From NCBI RefSeq assembly GCF_020171945.1, contig NZ_JAIVAP010000012.1:62001-126000 (forward strand): a stretch of DNA of 64,000 nt, read 5' to 3'. The translations under genes and the position numbers were made by a program. How positions within the stretch are numbered: the first letter of the stretch is position 1; every line of letters starts with the position of its first letter. Below are positions 24,952 to 34,640 of this stretch, piece after piece. Source of the DNA: Bacillus infantis (GTDB lineage: Bacteria > Bacillota > Bacilli > Bacillales > Cytobacillaceae). A model generated the notes under the pieces. It was not told the origin of the DNA, made no database searches, and saw only the letters and a list, made by a program, of their open reading frames with translations.

Positions 24952-26370
24952 ATGTGGAAAGGATTGTTTCTTAGTTTTTTGGCATTAGGGACTGTAATCG
25001 GCGCAATGCTGTTCTTTCAGTGGAATGCCTACTCCAAACAGACAGAGCCTTCTAAGGTGAAGGAAACAGCCCAGCAGGAGCTGACAATAGAAACAAAACA
25101 AGATCAATTATTTGTTACACAGACTATAAAAGGCCTGTCGAAAGGCAAAGAATACAGGACTGCCAAGACAGAAAAGCAGTTCAGATGGGAATGTCCCGGC
25201 ATAGAAGGGAAGGGGTGCAGCTCGTCTGATGAGGATCCGTCCACATTCCTTTCTGAAGACGGCAGCCTCACGTTCGAATATATCATCCCTGTCGGCGCTT
25301 CTCCAGCTGCTTTCCTGCTGACTGATTGGACGACCATGATTCCAGATGTTCTAATAGATGAGACACTCACTGTCATTGTAGATTCCTCCAGAAGGTCTGG
25401 GACCTGGGCTGCAGGCGGCCGTCCAGAAGGGTACAAGCAGGGGGAGCTGATCGATTATTATGTGTTTGAACGGGAAGGGGACGCACCGGCAATCTTCTGG
25501 CAGGCTGAAAAGCTGAATACTCTGGAGGCAGCCGATCATGTTATCTTTTTATCTGCAGAGAAAGAAAACGGACTTTCCATAGATGCGGAAAAGGCGGAGA
25601 AAATTGCGGATCTGCCGTTCTTAACTTTGATCCAAACCGGTTCCTATAAGGAAGCTGCCGGCAGCGGACTAATGATTATTAATCCCGGAGCTGATCCAAA
25701 CGAGCTGATGTCTAAAATTCTGTCTCATGCGCTCAAAGAGAAATTCAGCGGGACACCTCCTGATGAAACCTGGCTGCTGGATTTAGCAGCTTCGGCAGCC
25801 CTTTCACAGGAGCCTGGCTCTGAAAAAGCCAAAAGTCTTCTGGCAGGTCTGAAGGAAGTCCTGGGTGAAGAAGGAATGGAACTTTTTTACTCTTACGTTA
25901 AAAATTCGGATTCTTTGAATGCGGAACAGCTGGATCGCTTTCTTATAAATGAGCTTGGAAAGGAAACAAGCTATTTTACCCTGAACAAAGATGAGAAAGC
26001 TCCTTATATTCCTTTTTATTTTGCTGATGAGCGTAAAATAGATGTAAATGGGACAGAGTCTGGATTGAAAGCAATCGGACTGAATGGAAAAACATATTTT
26101 CCTTTTATAAAAACTGCAGGGCTGCTTGGATTCAAAGCTGAAAAGGTCTCTGCTAAGGAAATCCTCCTTCAGGGGGCGGGCAATAATAGCTACCGTTTCT
26201 TTCTTGACAAAAATATTTTCATATACAATGAAGAGGACTACGGGCTCCTGGAGAATCCGCTGGTAACAGTAGGATCAGAGCTTTTTATGGACAGGCATTG
26301 GCTGGAAGCGCTATTTAAAATAAATGTAGCTGAAGAAGAAAAAAGGATCTCAATCGAAAAAGGCAAATGA
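24952..26370 (+). CDS. Large membrane-anchored extracellular protein, unknown function
   Basis: This 472-aa protein has an N-terminal uncleaved anchor (about residues 4-24, LFLSFLALGTVIGAMLFF) and a long extracellular part. Residues 45-130 look beta-rich. The middle is helical, with a possible decayed gluzincin-like layout (SHALKEKFSG, LDLAASAAL), but I see no HExxH. The last 110 residues resemble a copper-amine-oxidase N-terminal-like (stalk) domain: GLNGKTYFPFIKTAGLLGF. A GAAGGGGAATC site precedes the ATG. It is monocistronic with a terminator. I do not recognise an orthologue in B. subtilis; catalytic activity is uncertain. Confidence 0.65.
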   Translation: MWKGLFLSFLALGTVIGAMLFFQWNAYSKQTEPSKVKETAQQELTIETKQDQLFVTQTIKGLSKGKEYRTAKTEKQFRWECPGIEGKGCSSSDEDPSTFLSEDGSLTFEYIIPVGASPAAFLLTDWTTMIPDVLIDETLTVIVDSSRRSGTWAAGGRPEGYKQGELIDYYVFEREGDAPAIFWQAEKLNTLEAADHVIFLSAEKENGLSIDAEKAEKIADLPFLTLIQTGSYKEAAGSGLMIINPGADPNELMSKILSHALKEKFSGTPPDETWLLDLAASAALSQEPGSEKAKSLLAGLKEVLGEEGMELFYSYVKNSDSLNAEQLDRFLINELGKETSYFTLNKDEKAPYIPFYFADERKIDVNGTESGLKAIGLNGKTYFPFIKTAGLLGFKAEKVSAKEILLQGAGNNSYRFFLDKNIFIYNEEDYGLLENPLVTVGSELFMDRHWLEALFKINVAEEEKRISIEKGK

Positions 26371-26397
26371 GAAAAGCTGGTGATGCCAGCTTTTTTC
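26371..26397 (+). terminator. Terminator
   Basis: AAAAGCTGG pairs with CCAGCTTTT around TGATG, followed by further T. Confidence 0.9.
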
Positions 26398-26489
26398 ATC
26401 TGTTCGTTTATGAAAAAGCTAAGAATTTGACGATGATGATCTAATTTTGTCCCTCAGGCACCACGACCTTCTAATGGAGAAAAAGAAAA

Positions 26490-26630
26490 AACCCTGCATT
26501 TCTGCAGGGCCCTTCTATATCCCATAGGGACAGAAGGCAAAGGGAGAGGAGAAACCGGAGGAAGAACTTATGGGGAAACGTAAGTCTTCTCCGCGGTTGG
26601 CAACAACACCCTCGAATAGATGTTGTTACT
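26490..26630 (+). ncRNA. ylbH leader RNA motif (structured RNA upstream of rsmD)
   Basis: Four hairpins stand in a row: CCCTGCA/TGCAGGG (26492-26509); CCTTCT/AGAAGG enclosing TCCC/GGGA (26511-26537); a long stem in which AACCG and GGAGGAAGAACTTA pair with TAAGTCTTCTCC and CGGTT (26553-26598); and AACAACA/TGTTGTT (26602-26627). The location upstream of ylbH (rsmD) and the structure fit the ylbH leader motif described by comparative genomics in Bacillus. Its ligand or role is unknown. About 275 bp separate it from the rsmD start, and that gap also holds a small AAGGCG/CGCCTT hairpin near 26790. The assignment rests on position and structure, as I could not run a covariance search. Confidence 0.7.
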
Positions 26631-26905
26631 TACATTATTTCCATAAAGAACATGGTTATACACCTTTTGGGAACATTTTTTGCAGTTAAGCATATTCTGA
26701 TCGCTCAGCTGGCAGAATCAATTGAAATCGTGATGACCCAATGCAGAGACAGGACGTGGCGTTCTTAGCCTGCGTTCCTTAAATGAGCAAGGCGCTTGCG
26801 CCTTTCGTATGAATCCGCTTTCAGATAGCCTGTTGGCGGCATAGGTCGAATTGTGTTAGGATAAATAAGAAAATAAGGGAAAATGTCAAATGATTGTGGT
26901 GATGA

Positions 26906-27968
<1,063 letters not shown>

Positions 27969-27969
<1 letters not shown>

Positions 27970-28001
27970 AAAATAACCGGCAGCTGCCGGTTATTTTTTT
28001 T
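27969..28001. terminator. Bidirectional terminator between coaD and ylbJ
   Basis: AAAATAACCGGCAG pairs perfectly with CTGCCGGTTATTTT, with A and T runs outside. It overlaps the ylbJ stop. Confidence 0.92.
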
Positions 28002-29217
28002 GTGCGTCTCCTGCATAAATTTGCCTGCCCAGCAGGAAAATATAGACAAGCAAAGCTGCGAGCGTTATCAGCGGTCCATGCTCTGCCAGGAAGGCAGCGG
28101 CCTGTGAATAGGCATTTCCGCCAAACAGTCCCACAGGCAAAGCATTGGAAGGGGCATCTGTATGATAAAACCTTTCATATACTGGCCCCCACAGAAGAAA
28201 GGCGAACACAGCTGCCGCAAGTCCATGGATGATTCTTGCAGCAAAGAAAGGCTTAAAGCCGATATCTGTCTGGGCCAGAATGCTGGCCACCTGGGCCTGT
28301 ACACTGAATCCTGAAAATCCCAGCACAAGACTTGTTACAATAACCTGCTGCATCAGGGTGGCCTGCTGAATTTGGCTCGTCATCTGGCTTCCCAGTGTTA
28401 TTTCAAACAGCCCTGAGATAAAGGGGATGCTGAGCTCGGAAGGGAGACTGATGCTGCTGAAGGCGACTGCTATGAATTCGGCTACAAAAGCTGTGATATG
28501 CAGATGAAAGAGCAATTTATTGATAACCGAAAATAAAATGATGAAGCCTCCGATCATAAGGAGCGTCTGCACTGATGACATGACAGCATCGCCGAGCAGC
28601 TTTCCGATGGGCCTGTTGTCATTGATCCTTGTCTGATGGAGGGCAGAAAATGCAGCCCTGAGAGAATTTTTCCTTTTTGGCTTTGAACGGGTCATTTCTT
28701 CTTTTCTTCCATAGAATCGCATGATCAGGCCGACAGTGATATTTCCAAGATAGTGGGCCAGAGCAAGGATGATGCCGATTTTTGCATTGTTGAAAAATCC
28801 GACAGAGACTGCTCCAAAAATAAACAGGGGATTTGATGAGTTTGTAAAAGAGACAAGCCTTTCAGCTTCTGTTTTGGTCAGCTGGTCCTCCTGGCGCAGC
28901 CTGGCAGTGAGTTTTGCCCCGGCAGGATAGCCTGAAGCCATCCCCATCGCCCAGACAAACCCGCCGACGCCCGGAACGCGGAAAAGCGGCCGCATGAGCG
29001 GCTCAAGCAAAACTCCGAGGAATTTGACCACCCCGAATCCGATCAGCATCTCAGATACAATGAAAAAGGGGAGGAGAGAAGGAAAGACAATTTCCCACCA
29101 CATATTGAGGCCTCTTATCGAGGCGTCCACTGATTCTTGTGGAAAGGATATGAGCGATACAGCCATTAAAGTAACGGATAAAGCTAATATGAGTGTTTTT
29201 AGTTTGGAACGCAACAC
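27991..29217 (-). CDS. ylbJ: YlbJ, sporulation integral membrane protein
   Basis: This protein of about 408 aa has ten or so helices and two nucleoside-recognition (Gate) domains. The conserved MWWEIVFPSLLPFFIVSEMLI, GFVWAMGMASGYPAGAK and LGFSGFSVQAQV segments identify it as YlbJ. In B. subtilis it is made in the mother cell under sigma-E and is needed for heat-resistant spores. The start is probably GTG 29217, 8 bases after GGGAGG; a TTG two codons earlier is possible but close to the site. Confidence 0.92.
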   Translation of the reverse strand: MLRSKLKTLILALSVTLMAVSLISFPQESVDASIRGLNMWWEIVFPSLLPFFIVSEMLIGFGVVKFLGVLLEPLMRPLFRVPGVGGFVWAMGMASGYPAGAKLTARLRQEDQLTKTEAERLVSFTNSSNPLFIFGAVSVGFFNNAKIGIILALAHYLGNITVGLIMRFYGRKEEMTRSKPKRKNSLRAAFSALHQTRINDNRPIGKLLGDAVMSSVQTLLMIGGFIILFSVINKLLFHLHITAFVAEFIAVAFSSISLPSELSIPFISGLFEITLGSQMTSQIQQATLMQQVIVTSLVLGFSGFSVQAQVASILAQTDIGFKPFFAARIIHGLAAAVFAFLLWGPVYERFYHTDAPSNALPVGLFGGNAYSQAAAFLAEHGPLITLAALLVYIFLLGRQIYAGDAQKK

Positions 29218-29547
29218 CGGCAAATCCTCCCTTATCAGGTAAACAAACTGTGCAGCTCATGCGGAACAGTGATAAACTGTATTTATAATCAGCGGACCGG
29301 GTGTGGTACAGCAAACCGTCCCTCCTGAGTCTGCGCAGCAGATTTTTCAGCCAATATACAGGGTTTTCCATTTGCTTTTGCCCAATCGGCTTCAGCCGGG
29401 CACGCCTTGTCCCCATATATCCCAATATACTCATAGAAAGATAAAATAGACCATAAGATTAAACCAGGCTTTATTGTGTTTGGAGCGGAGATAAGCAAAT
29501 GCTTGACTATCTCCCGCTATGAGTCTTATATAAAAGGGGGGATGCTG

Positions 29548-30348
29548 ATGAGGCAGCCCGTGATTGGATTGGCGCTGGGATCAGGGGGAGCCAGGGGGTT
29601 CGCCCATCTTGGCGTCATTAAAGTGCTGAAAGAGGAAGGAATCAATGTCGATGTGATTGCCGGGAGCAGCATGGGAGCGCTTGTAGGCTGCTTTTATGGA
29701 GCTGGACTGGACATTGACAGGCTCTATAAGCTTGCCGGGGCTTTCAAAAGGAAATACTATCTTGATTTTACAGTACCTAAGATGGGGTTTCTGGCTGGCA
29801 AGAAGGTGAAGGAACTTATTCGATTGTTTACCCATGGCAAAAATCTCGAAGACCTTGATATCCCTGTCAGAGTGGTTGCAACTGATCTAATGCTAGGGGA
29901 AAAAGTTGTTTTCAGCAAAGGGCCGATTGCTGACGCCGTCAGAGCCAGCATATCAATACCCGGTATTTTCATTCCCGAAAAACTGGAAGACCGGCTCCTG
30001 GTCGATGGAGGGGTCATTGACAGGGTGCCGGTGTCAGTTGTCGAAGAAATGGGAGCAGACCTTATCATAGCTGTCGATGTGTCAAGAGTGAAGACCAGCT
30101 CGGACATTACATCCATATTCGATGTAATCATGCAAAGCCTGGATATTATGCAGATGGAGCTGGTTTCGAACCGGGAGATCGCCTCTGATATCATGATCAG
30201 GCCGCATGTGGAAATGTACAGCTCCAGAGCTTTCACCAATATTGAGGATATCATCAGAATTGGGGAAGAGGAAGCAAGGAAGCAAGTTCCCAGAATAAAG
30301 GAAGCTATTCAAAATTGGAAGGGGCAAGAAGACGATGAAGAGAAATAA
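29548..30348 (+). CDS. ylbK: Patatin-like phospholipase family protein YlbK
   Basis: This 266-aa serine acyl hydrolase of the patatin/RssA type has the oxyanion loop GSGGARGFAHLG at 11-22, nucleophile Ser41 in GSSMG, and the catalytic Asp in LLVDGGVIDRVP. Its substrate is unknown, and it is probably cytosolic or membrane-associated. The start is ATG 29548, six bases after AAAAGGGGGG; an open frame extending upstream has no site. The end overlaps ylbL by 14 bases, showing co-translation. Confidence 0.92.
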   Translation: MRQPVIGLALGSGGARGFAHLGVIKVLKEEGINVDVIAGSSMGALVGCFYGAGLDIDRLYKLAGAFKRKYYLDFTVPKMGFLAGKKVKELIRLFTHGKNLEDLDIPVRVVATDLMLGEKVVFSKGPIADAVRASISIPGIFIPEKLEDRLLVDGGVIDRVPVSVVEEMGADLIIAVDVSRVKTSSDITSIFDVIMQSLDIMQMELVSNREIASDIMIRPHVEMYSSRAFTNIEDIIRIGEEEARKQVPRIKEAIQNWKGQEDDEEK

Positions 30349-31357
30349 AATCTTCCTCCGTTCCTTCTTTATCGCTGCAGTGATTTTGCTGGCAGGGTTT
30401 TTCTATTATCTGCCTTATTATGTAACAAAACCAGGCATGGCCAAGCAGCTGGAACCGATAATTGAAGTGGAAGGCGGATATGATGAGTCAGGGGACTTCA
30501 TGCTTACGACCGTCAGAATGGGCAGGGCCAATATATACTCCTATCTGACTGCAAAGGTGAGCAAGTTCCAGGAAATCTATCCTGTCGAGGAAATTAGGCG
30601 CGAGGATGAAACTGATGAAGAATACAATGTCCGCCAGCTGCATCTGATGGACACATCAAAAACAGCAGCCATTGAGGTAGCCTATAAAAAGGCGGGCCTC
30701 CCGGTGGATTATGAGTACAGAGGCGTCTATGTGATGAATGTCCTGCCTGATATGCCTGCTGACGGAGTGCTGAAGGCAGGCGATATGATAACACAAGTCG
30801 ACAATCAGAAATTCAAGTCGTCTGAAGAATTCATTTCCTATGTCAGCGGAAAAAAAGAGGGAGATACCATCACGCTTGCCTACAAAAGAGGCGAAGAGAG
30901 CAAAGAAGCAAAGGTTTCACTGAAAGCCTTCAAGGATGACCCTGATAAAGTCGGGATCGGGATATCGCTTGTCGATGACAAGGAGATTAAAGTGGATCCG
31001 GAAGTCAGCCTCAATACAGAGGAAATAGGCGGACCGTCGGCTGGATTGATGTTTTCGCTTGAAATCTACAATCAGCTGACCAAGGATGACTTGACAAGAG
31101 GCTATCAGATTGCGGGAACAGGAACCATTTCTGGTGATGGAACGGTCGGAAGGATTGGCGGCATAGAGCAGAAAATTGTAGCGGCCGACAAAGCTGGTGC
31201 AGAAATTTTCCTGGCGCCGAATGAAAATGGGGCAGCCGGATCGAATTACAGCGAAGCAGCCAAAACTGCCGAGGAAATCGGGACAGATATGAAAATCATT
31301 CCCATCAACACTTTTGAGGAAGCGGTAGATTATTTGGCAGGCTTGGAACCAAAATAA
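30335..31357 (+). CDS. ylbL: DdcP (YlbL), membrane Lon-like PDZ protease
   Basis: DdcP in B. subtilis degrades the division inhibitor YneA to release the DNA-damage checkpoint (literature). This 340-aa protein has an N-terminal membrane helix (about 7-28), an extracellular domain with a PDZ module (GVYVMNVLPDMPADGVLKAGD, about 135-200) and a Lon-type S16 protease domain with catalytic Ser235 in GGPSAGL and Lys280 in EQKIVAA, the expected Ser-Lys spacing. It shares a transcript with ylbK. Confidence 0.93.
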   Translation: MKRNKIFLRSFFIAAVILLAGFFYYLPYYVTKPGMAKQLEPIIEVEGGYDESGDFMLTTVRMGRANIYSYLTAKVSKFQEIYPVEEIRREDETDEEYNVRQLHLMDTSKTAAIEVAYKKAGLPVDYEYRGVYVMNVLPDMPADGVLKAGDMITQVDNQKFKSSEEFISYVSGKKEGDTITLAYKRGEESKEAKVSLKAFKDDPDKVGIGISLVDDKEIKVDPEVSLNTEEIGGPSAGLMFSLEIYNQLTKDDLTRGYQIAGTGTISGDGTVGRIGGIEQKIVAADKAGAEIFLAPNENGAAGSNYSEAAKTAEEIGTDMKIIPINTFEEAVDYLAGLEPK

Positions 31358-31392
31358 CAAGCAGGCAGGATTATTCCTGCCTGCTCTTATTT
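31358..31392. terminator. Bidirectional terminator between ylbL and tmcAL
   Basis: AGCAGGCAGGA pairs with TCCTGCCTGCT around a short AT loop, followed by CTTATTT. Confidence 0.85.
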
Positions 31393-31393
31393 G

Positions 31394-32620
31394 TCACGCC
31401 CTGCTTCCCTTCAGGTAGATTGGGGGCTGAGTGTATTCCATATCCAGCAGCTTCTGGCGCTGCGGATGGGGCAGGGCTGAAGCGTAGATCCTTGCTGCCC
31501 GTATATCCTGCCGCACAGCTTCTTCCGGAATGGAGGACAGCTTGGAGATGAGAGGCAGGCCCAGGCTTCCTTTTTGCCTGTTTAAATATATCCGCCCTTC
31601 CTCACTCATTCCGAGCAGCCGGAGGTAGGATGCTGACTTAGGCTGCGGCAGCATTTCTTCTTTTTTCGTATTGGTCAGTATATGGACACAAGCGCGCTGC
31701 AGCCTTGTCCATGTGTATCGCTTCGTTTTTATGGATTCCATGAACTCATGGAAGGTTCCTGCCTTTATAGCCGAAAGCATGAATCTGTTTTCAAGGCCCT
31801 CTTCCATTTCATAGATTTCCTTTAGTTCAGTAGCTGACATCTGGAGCAGCCGGTACTTGAGGAAGGGCCAGTACATTTCCCACTTGTGGAAGGCACCGAA
31901 GGTTTTTTTATAATCTTTCATGATTTCAAGCGTTGTTCCAGGAACATAAGATTTGATATCGGTCAGTTCCTGCCCTTCTGAAAACAAAGCTTTCCTGATG
32001 CTCGTTGCACTCGCAATGGTCTCGGATGAGAAGTGTTCGTCATGGTAGCCGGCACTTTTCCTTTCGACAGTCAGGAGCTCCAATTTCTGATGGCGGGAAT
32101 GGACCGACTTGGCGTACTGATAGCCGAGAATATTGTTAGGCTTGGACAGGTCCAGACCATCTTCGCCAAGCCCGAGATCTTTGAAAGCAAGGGACAATGC
32201 TTTAGGATAGCTGTTTCCGTCTCCTATATGGTGCTTGATCCTTTCCTGATAGGCTTCATTATGCTTGTCGAGCAAATGGACGGTATAATTGAATTTATTG
32301 ATGTCTCCTGATTCGCTCCCAAAGCAGAGGGAGCTGCATCCTGAGGCAGCAAGAATGGAAACCGCCCCGTCCGCAAAAGTTTCGGCATTTTGAACAGCGA
32401 ATTTATAGGGAAGCTCAAAGACGAGGTCGGCGCCGGCTTTTAACGCCATTTCAGCCCGTGCCCATTTCGAGAGCAGCGCCGGTTCGCCTCTTTGGAGGAA
32501 ATTTCCGCTCATGACAGCAATGGCAACATCTGCGCCTGCTGCTTCCTTCGATTTTTCCAGATGATATAAATGCCCGTTATGGAAAGGATTATACTCAACG
32601 ATCACACCAACTGCTTTCAT
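31394..32620 (-). CDS. tmcAL: tRNA(Met) cytidine acetate ligase TmcAL (YlbM)
   Basis: TmcAL uses acetate and ATP to make N4-acetylcytidine at C34 of elongator tRNA-Met. It has 408 aa with an N-terminal nucleotidyltransferase domain starting GVIVEYNPFHNGHLYHL (HxGH at 14-17), then GNFLQRGEPAL and CFGSESGD, and a C-terminal helical tRNA-binding part. The ATG follows AAGGGGAATG. It is divergent from ylbN, as in B. subtilis. Confidence 0.95.
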   Translation of the reverse strand: MKAVGVIVEYNPFHNGHLYHLEKSKEAAGADVAIAVMSGNFLQRGEPALLSKWARAEMALKAGADLVFELPYKFAVQNAETFADGAVSILAASGCSSLCFGSESGDINKFNYTVHLLDKHNEAYQERIKHHIGDGNSYPKALSLAFKDLGLGEDGLDLSKPNNILGYQYAKSVHSRHQKLELLTVERKSAGYHDEHFSSETIASATSIRKALFSEGQELTDIKSYVPGTTLEIMKDYKKTFGAFHKWEMYWPFLKYRLLQMSATELKEIYEMEEGLENRFMLSAIKAGTFHEFMESIKTKRYTWTRLQRACVHILTNTKKEEMLPQPKSASYLRLLGMSEEGRIYLNRQKGSLGLPLISKLSSIPEEAVRQDIRAARIYASALPHPQRQKLLDMEYTQPPIYLKGSRA

Positions 32621-32788
32621 AAGAACATTCCCCTTATAATGGTTTAATATCGGCTGCTTGTGATAAACCTATATTATAGTGACAGAAGCTATAATGGTAG
32701 ATGAGCCTTCTCCTTCAAGCGGAAAAAGCCCGGAAAATAAGCCGATTCTGCGTTTAACTAGCTTAAATTATAGTGTAAAGAAAAAATA

Positions 32789-32817
32789 TTGACAAATAAT
32801 TATATGAAAGCTATAAT
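32789..32817 (+). promoter_or_regulatory. Consensus sigma-A promoter for ylbN-rpmF
   Basis: TTGACA (32789-32794), a 17-bp spacer and TATAAT (32812-32817): a perfect match, 27 bp before the ylbN start. This fits the strong expression needed for a ribosomal protein gene. Confidence 0.9.
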
Positions 32818-32844
32818 TACTTTTGTTGCCTTGGGGTGATTCGT

Positions 32845-33366
32845 ATGAAATGGACAATAAGTCAATTACAGAAATATCGAAGCAAGGATTATCCGATCGA
32901 TGAAACAGTGGATGTGAGCGGGATCAGGGAGACCGACCCGACGATCAGAGAAGTTTCTCCGATTCATATATTTGGCCGGGCGGATATAGATTCGTCCAAG
33001 GTGACTTTTCATTTAACCATTAAAGGTCATCTGGTGCTGCCTTGTTCTCGTACGTTAGTTGATGTGCATTATCCAATTAATGTTGAAACAACTGAAACAT
33101 TCCTCTTAAAAGGTTTGGACTATGAAACCGAAGAGGAAACCCATCAGGTGAAAGGCGATGTCATTGATCTTCAGCCGATCATTGAAGAAATCCTTTTGCT
33201 TGAAGTCCCTATGCAGGTTTTTTGCGAGGACAGCGGTGAAGAGGGTGCCCCCCAATCCGGCAAGGACTGGGAAGTCATCCAGGAGGAAGACCTTCAAAAG
33301 AAAGTTGACCCCCGGCTTGCTGGGCTTGCGAATTTCTTTGATCAAAATGATCCCTCCGGCGAATAG
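32845..33366 (+). CDS. ylbN: YlbN (YceD/DUF177 family) protein
   Basis: This 173-aa protein of the DUF177/YceD family almost always precedes rpmF and is linked to 23S rRNA or large-subunit biogenesis (family knowledge). The LPCSRTLVDVHYPI core and the CEDSGEEGAPQSGKDWEVIQEEDL and VDPRLAGLANFF end are typical. The start is ATG 32845, 6 bases after GGGGTG; a GTG three codons earlier lacks spacing. It is co-transcribed with rpmF 128 bp downstream, with a small CCGGAA/TTCCGG palindrome in the gap. Confidence 0.92.
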   Translation: MKWTISQLQKYRSKDYPIDETVDVSGIRETDPTIREVSPIHIFGRADIDSSKVTFHLTIKGHLVLPCSRTLVDVHYPINVETTETFLLKGLDYETEEETHQVKGDVIDLQPIIEEILLLEVPMQVFCEDSGEEGAPQSGKDWEVIQEEDLQKKVDPRLAGLANFFDQNDPSGE

Positions 33367-33494
33367 CAGGAATACTGGGATTATGATCCCCGGAATATTT
33401 CCGGACTAATGAACTACTACAAGAAGCATTTGAAGAATCCAGCGAATACCTGGCCTTCATAACTTTCTTAATACTCTTTAAGGAGGTGGGAAGA

Positions 33495-33668
33495 ATGGCT
33501 GTACCTTTTAGAAGAACTTCTAAAACTGCGAAAAGAAAACGTCGCACTCATTTCAAACTGCAAGTGCCTGGTATGGTAGAATGCCCAAACTGTGGTGAGA
33601 TGAAACTTGCTCACCGCGTGTGCAAGGCTTGCGGAACATACAAAGGAAAAGAAGTTGTTAACGACTAA
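33495..33668 (+). CDS. rpmF: 50S ribosomal protein L32
   Basis: This 57-aa protein starts [20 protein letters not shown], the L32 signature, and has a zinc ribbon of CPNC and CKAC, so it is the zinc-binding form. The start ATG follows AAGGAGGTGGG; an ATG-like start nine bases upstream would overlap that site. A strong terminator follows. Confidence 0.98.
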   Translation: MAVPFRRTSKTAKRKRRTHFKLQVPGMVECPNCGEMKLAHRVCKACGTYKGKEVVND

Positions 33669-33674
33669 TTTTCA

Positions 33675-33715
33675 CCATTAAAAGCACAGGGATTATGTCC
33701 CTGTGCTTTTAATTT
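33675..33715 (+). terminator. Terminator after rpmF
   Basis: TTAAAAGCACAGGGA pairs perfectly with TCCCTGTGCTTTTAA around TTATG; a T run follows at 33720. Confidence 0.92.
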
Positions 33716-33752
33716 GGGCTTTTTTTGGAAGCTGGGCTGTTCTGCGATTTTA

Positions 33753-33782
33753 TTGCTATTTAGCCGGACTTCTTCCTATAAT
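33753..33782 (+). promoter_or_regulatory. Possible promoter for the enoyl-CoA hydratase gene
   Basis: TTGCTA, an 18-bp spacer and TATAAT end 20 bp before the start codon, giving a short leader. Confidence 0.5.
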
Positions 33783-33801
33783 GGAAGAAAAGTGAAGGAA
33801 G

Positions 33802-34563
33802 ATGATGATGCCGTATTTGATAGAACAGCATGAAGATGGACTGCTTCAATTCACGATCAACAGACCGGAAGTCCGTAATGCAATCAATTATGAAGTAATG
33901 GAAGGGCTGAGGGAGGCTGTCAATCTGGCGGGCAGTAAAGAGGTTAAGGCACTCATGATAACCGGGGCCGGCGGCCAGGCTTTTTGTTCTGGCGGAGATT
34001 TAGGGCTCTTCCACAGCCTGAAGACAGAGGAGGAGGCTTTTGGAATGCTGTCCGGGATGGCGGCAATCATGAAAGACCTGCTGTTCCTGCCAAAACCGAC
34101 AGTCGCTTTTTTAAATGGGGCGGCGGTCGGAGGAGGATGTGAGCTTGCCTCTGCCTGCGATTTCCGTATAGCAGCTTCAGGTGCAAAGGCGGGATTCATC
34201 CAGGGAAAGCTAGCAATTACCACAGGCTGGGGCGGAGGCTCTATTCTAATGGAGAAACTTCTGCCCGCCCATGCTCTAAAAATGCTGGCAGAAGCATCGG
34301 TTTATGAATGCTCTGAACTGCTGGAGCTCGGATTCATCCATAGACTAAGCGAACAAGATGCGCTCGAAAGCTGCAGGGGCTTTTTGTCAAAAATCCTTCA
34401 GCTGGATGTGAATGTGCTTGAAAGCTACAAAAAGCTGCAGATTGAGAAGTGGCAAAATAGCCATATACTGGAGAGAATTGACGATGAGGTCCGCCGCTGC
34501 GCAGTTTTGTGGGAAAAGGATGAGCATCATGCCCAGGTGGACAAATTTCTAAATCGATCTTAA
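33802..34563 (+). CDS. Enoyl-CoA hydratase/isomerase family protein
   Basis: This 253-aa crotonase-fold protein has oxyanion-hole segments FCSGGDLGLF and AAVGGGCELASACDFRIA; the second usual catalytic Glu position reads QGKLAITTGWGG, so the residue pattern is not that of a standard hydratase (which has two Glu). It may be an isomerase, decarboxylase (the family includes ethylmalonyl-CoA decarboxylase, to which GKLAITTGWGG is similar) or a divergent hydratase. Three tandem ATG codons (33802, 33805, 33808) are possible starts; spacing from AAGGA favours the later two. It lies between rpmF and gerR, where B. subtilis has no gene, and near the acyl-CoA carboxylase operon. Confidence 0.82.
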   Translation: MMMPYLIEQHEDGLLQFTINRPEVRNAINYEVMEGLREAVNLAGSKEVKALMITGAGGQAFCSGGDLGLFHSLKTEEEAFGMLSGMAAIMKDLLFLPKPTVAFLNGAAVGGGCELASACDFRIAASGAKAGFIQGKLAITTGWGGGSILMEKLLPAHALKMLAEASVYECSELLELGFIHRLSEQDALESCRGFLSKILQLDVNVLESYKKLQIEKWQNSHILERIDDEVRRCAVLWEKDEHHAQVDKFLNRS

Positions 34564-34640
34564 TTATTTTAATTATTATGCAACAGTCTATCTTTTCTAG
34601 CAGAAGCATATGCTTTTAAAAAGACTAGGAGGGATAGCTG

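Noticed and set aside
26571-26690. About 38-codon ORF starting ATGGGGAAACG with GGAGGA upstream
   Set aside because: It lies inside the ylbH leader RNA; its apparent ribosome binding site is the 5' arm of the main stem, and the peptide is Cys/His-rich without a clear fold.
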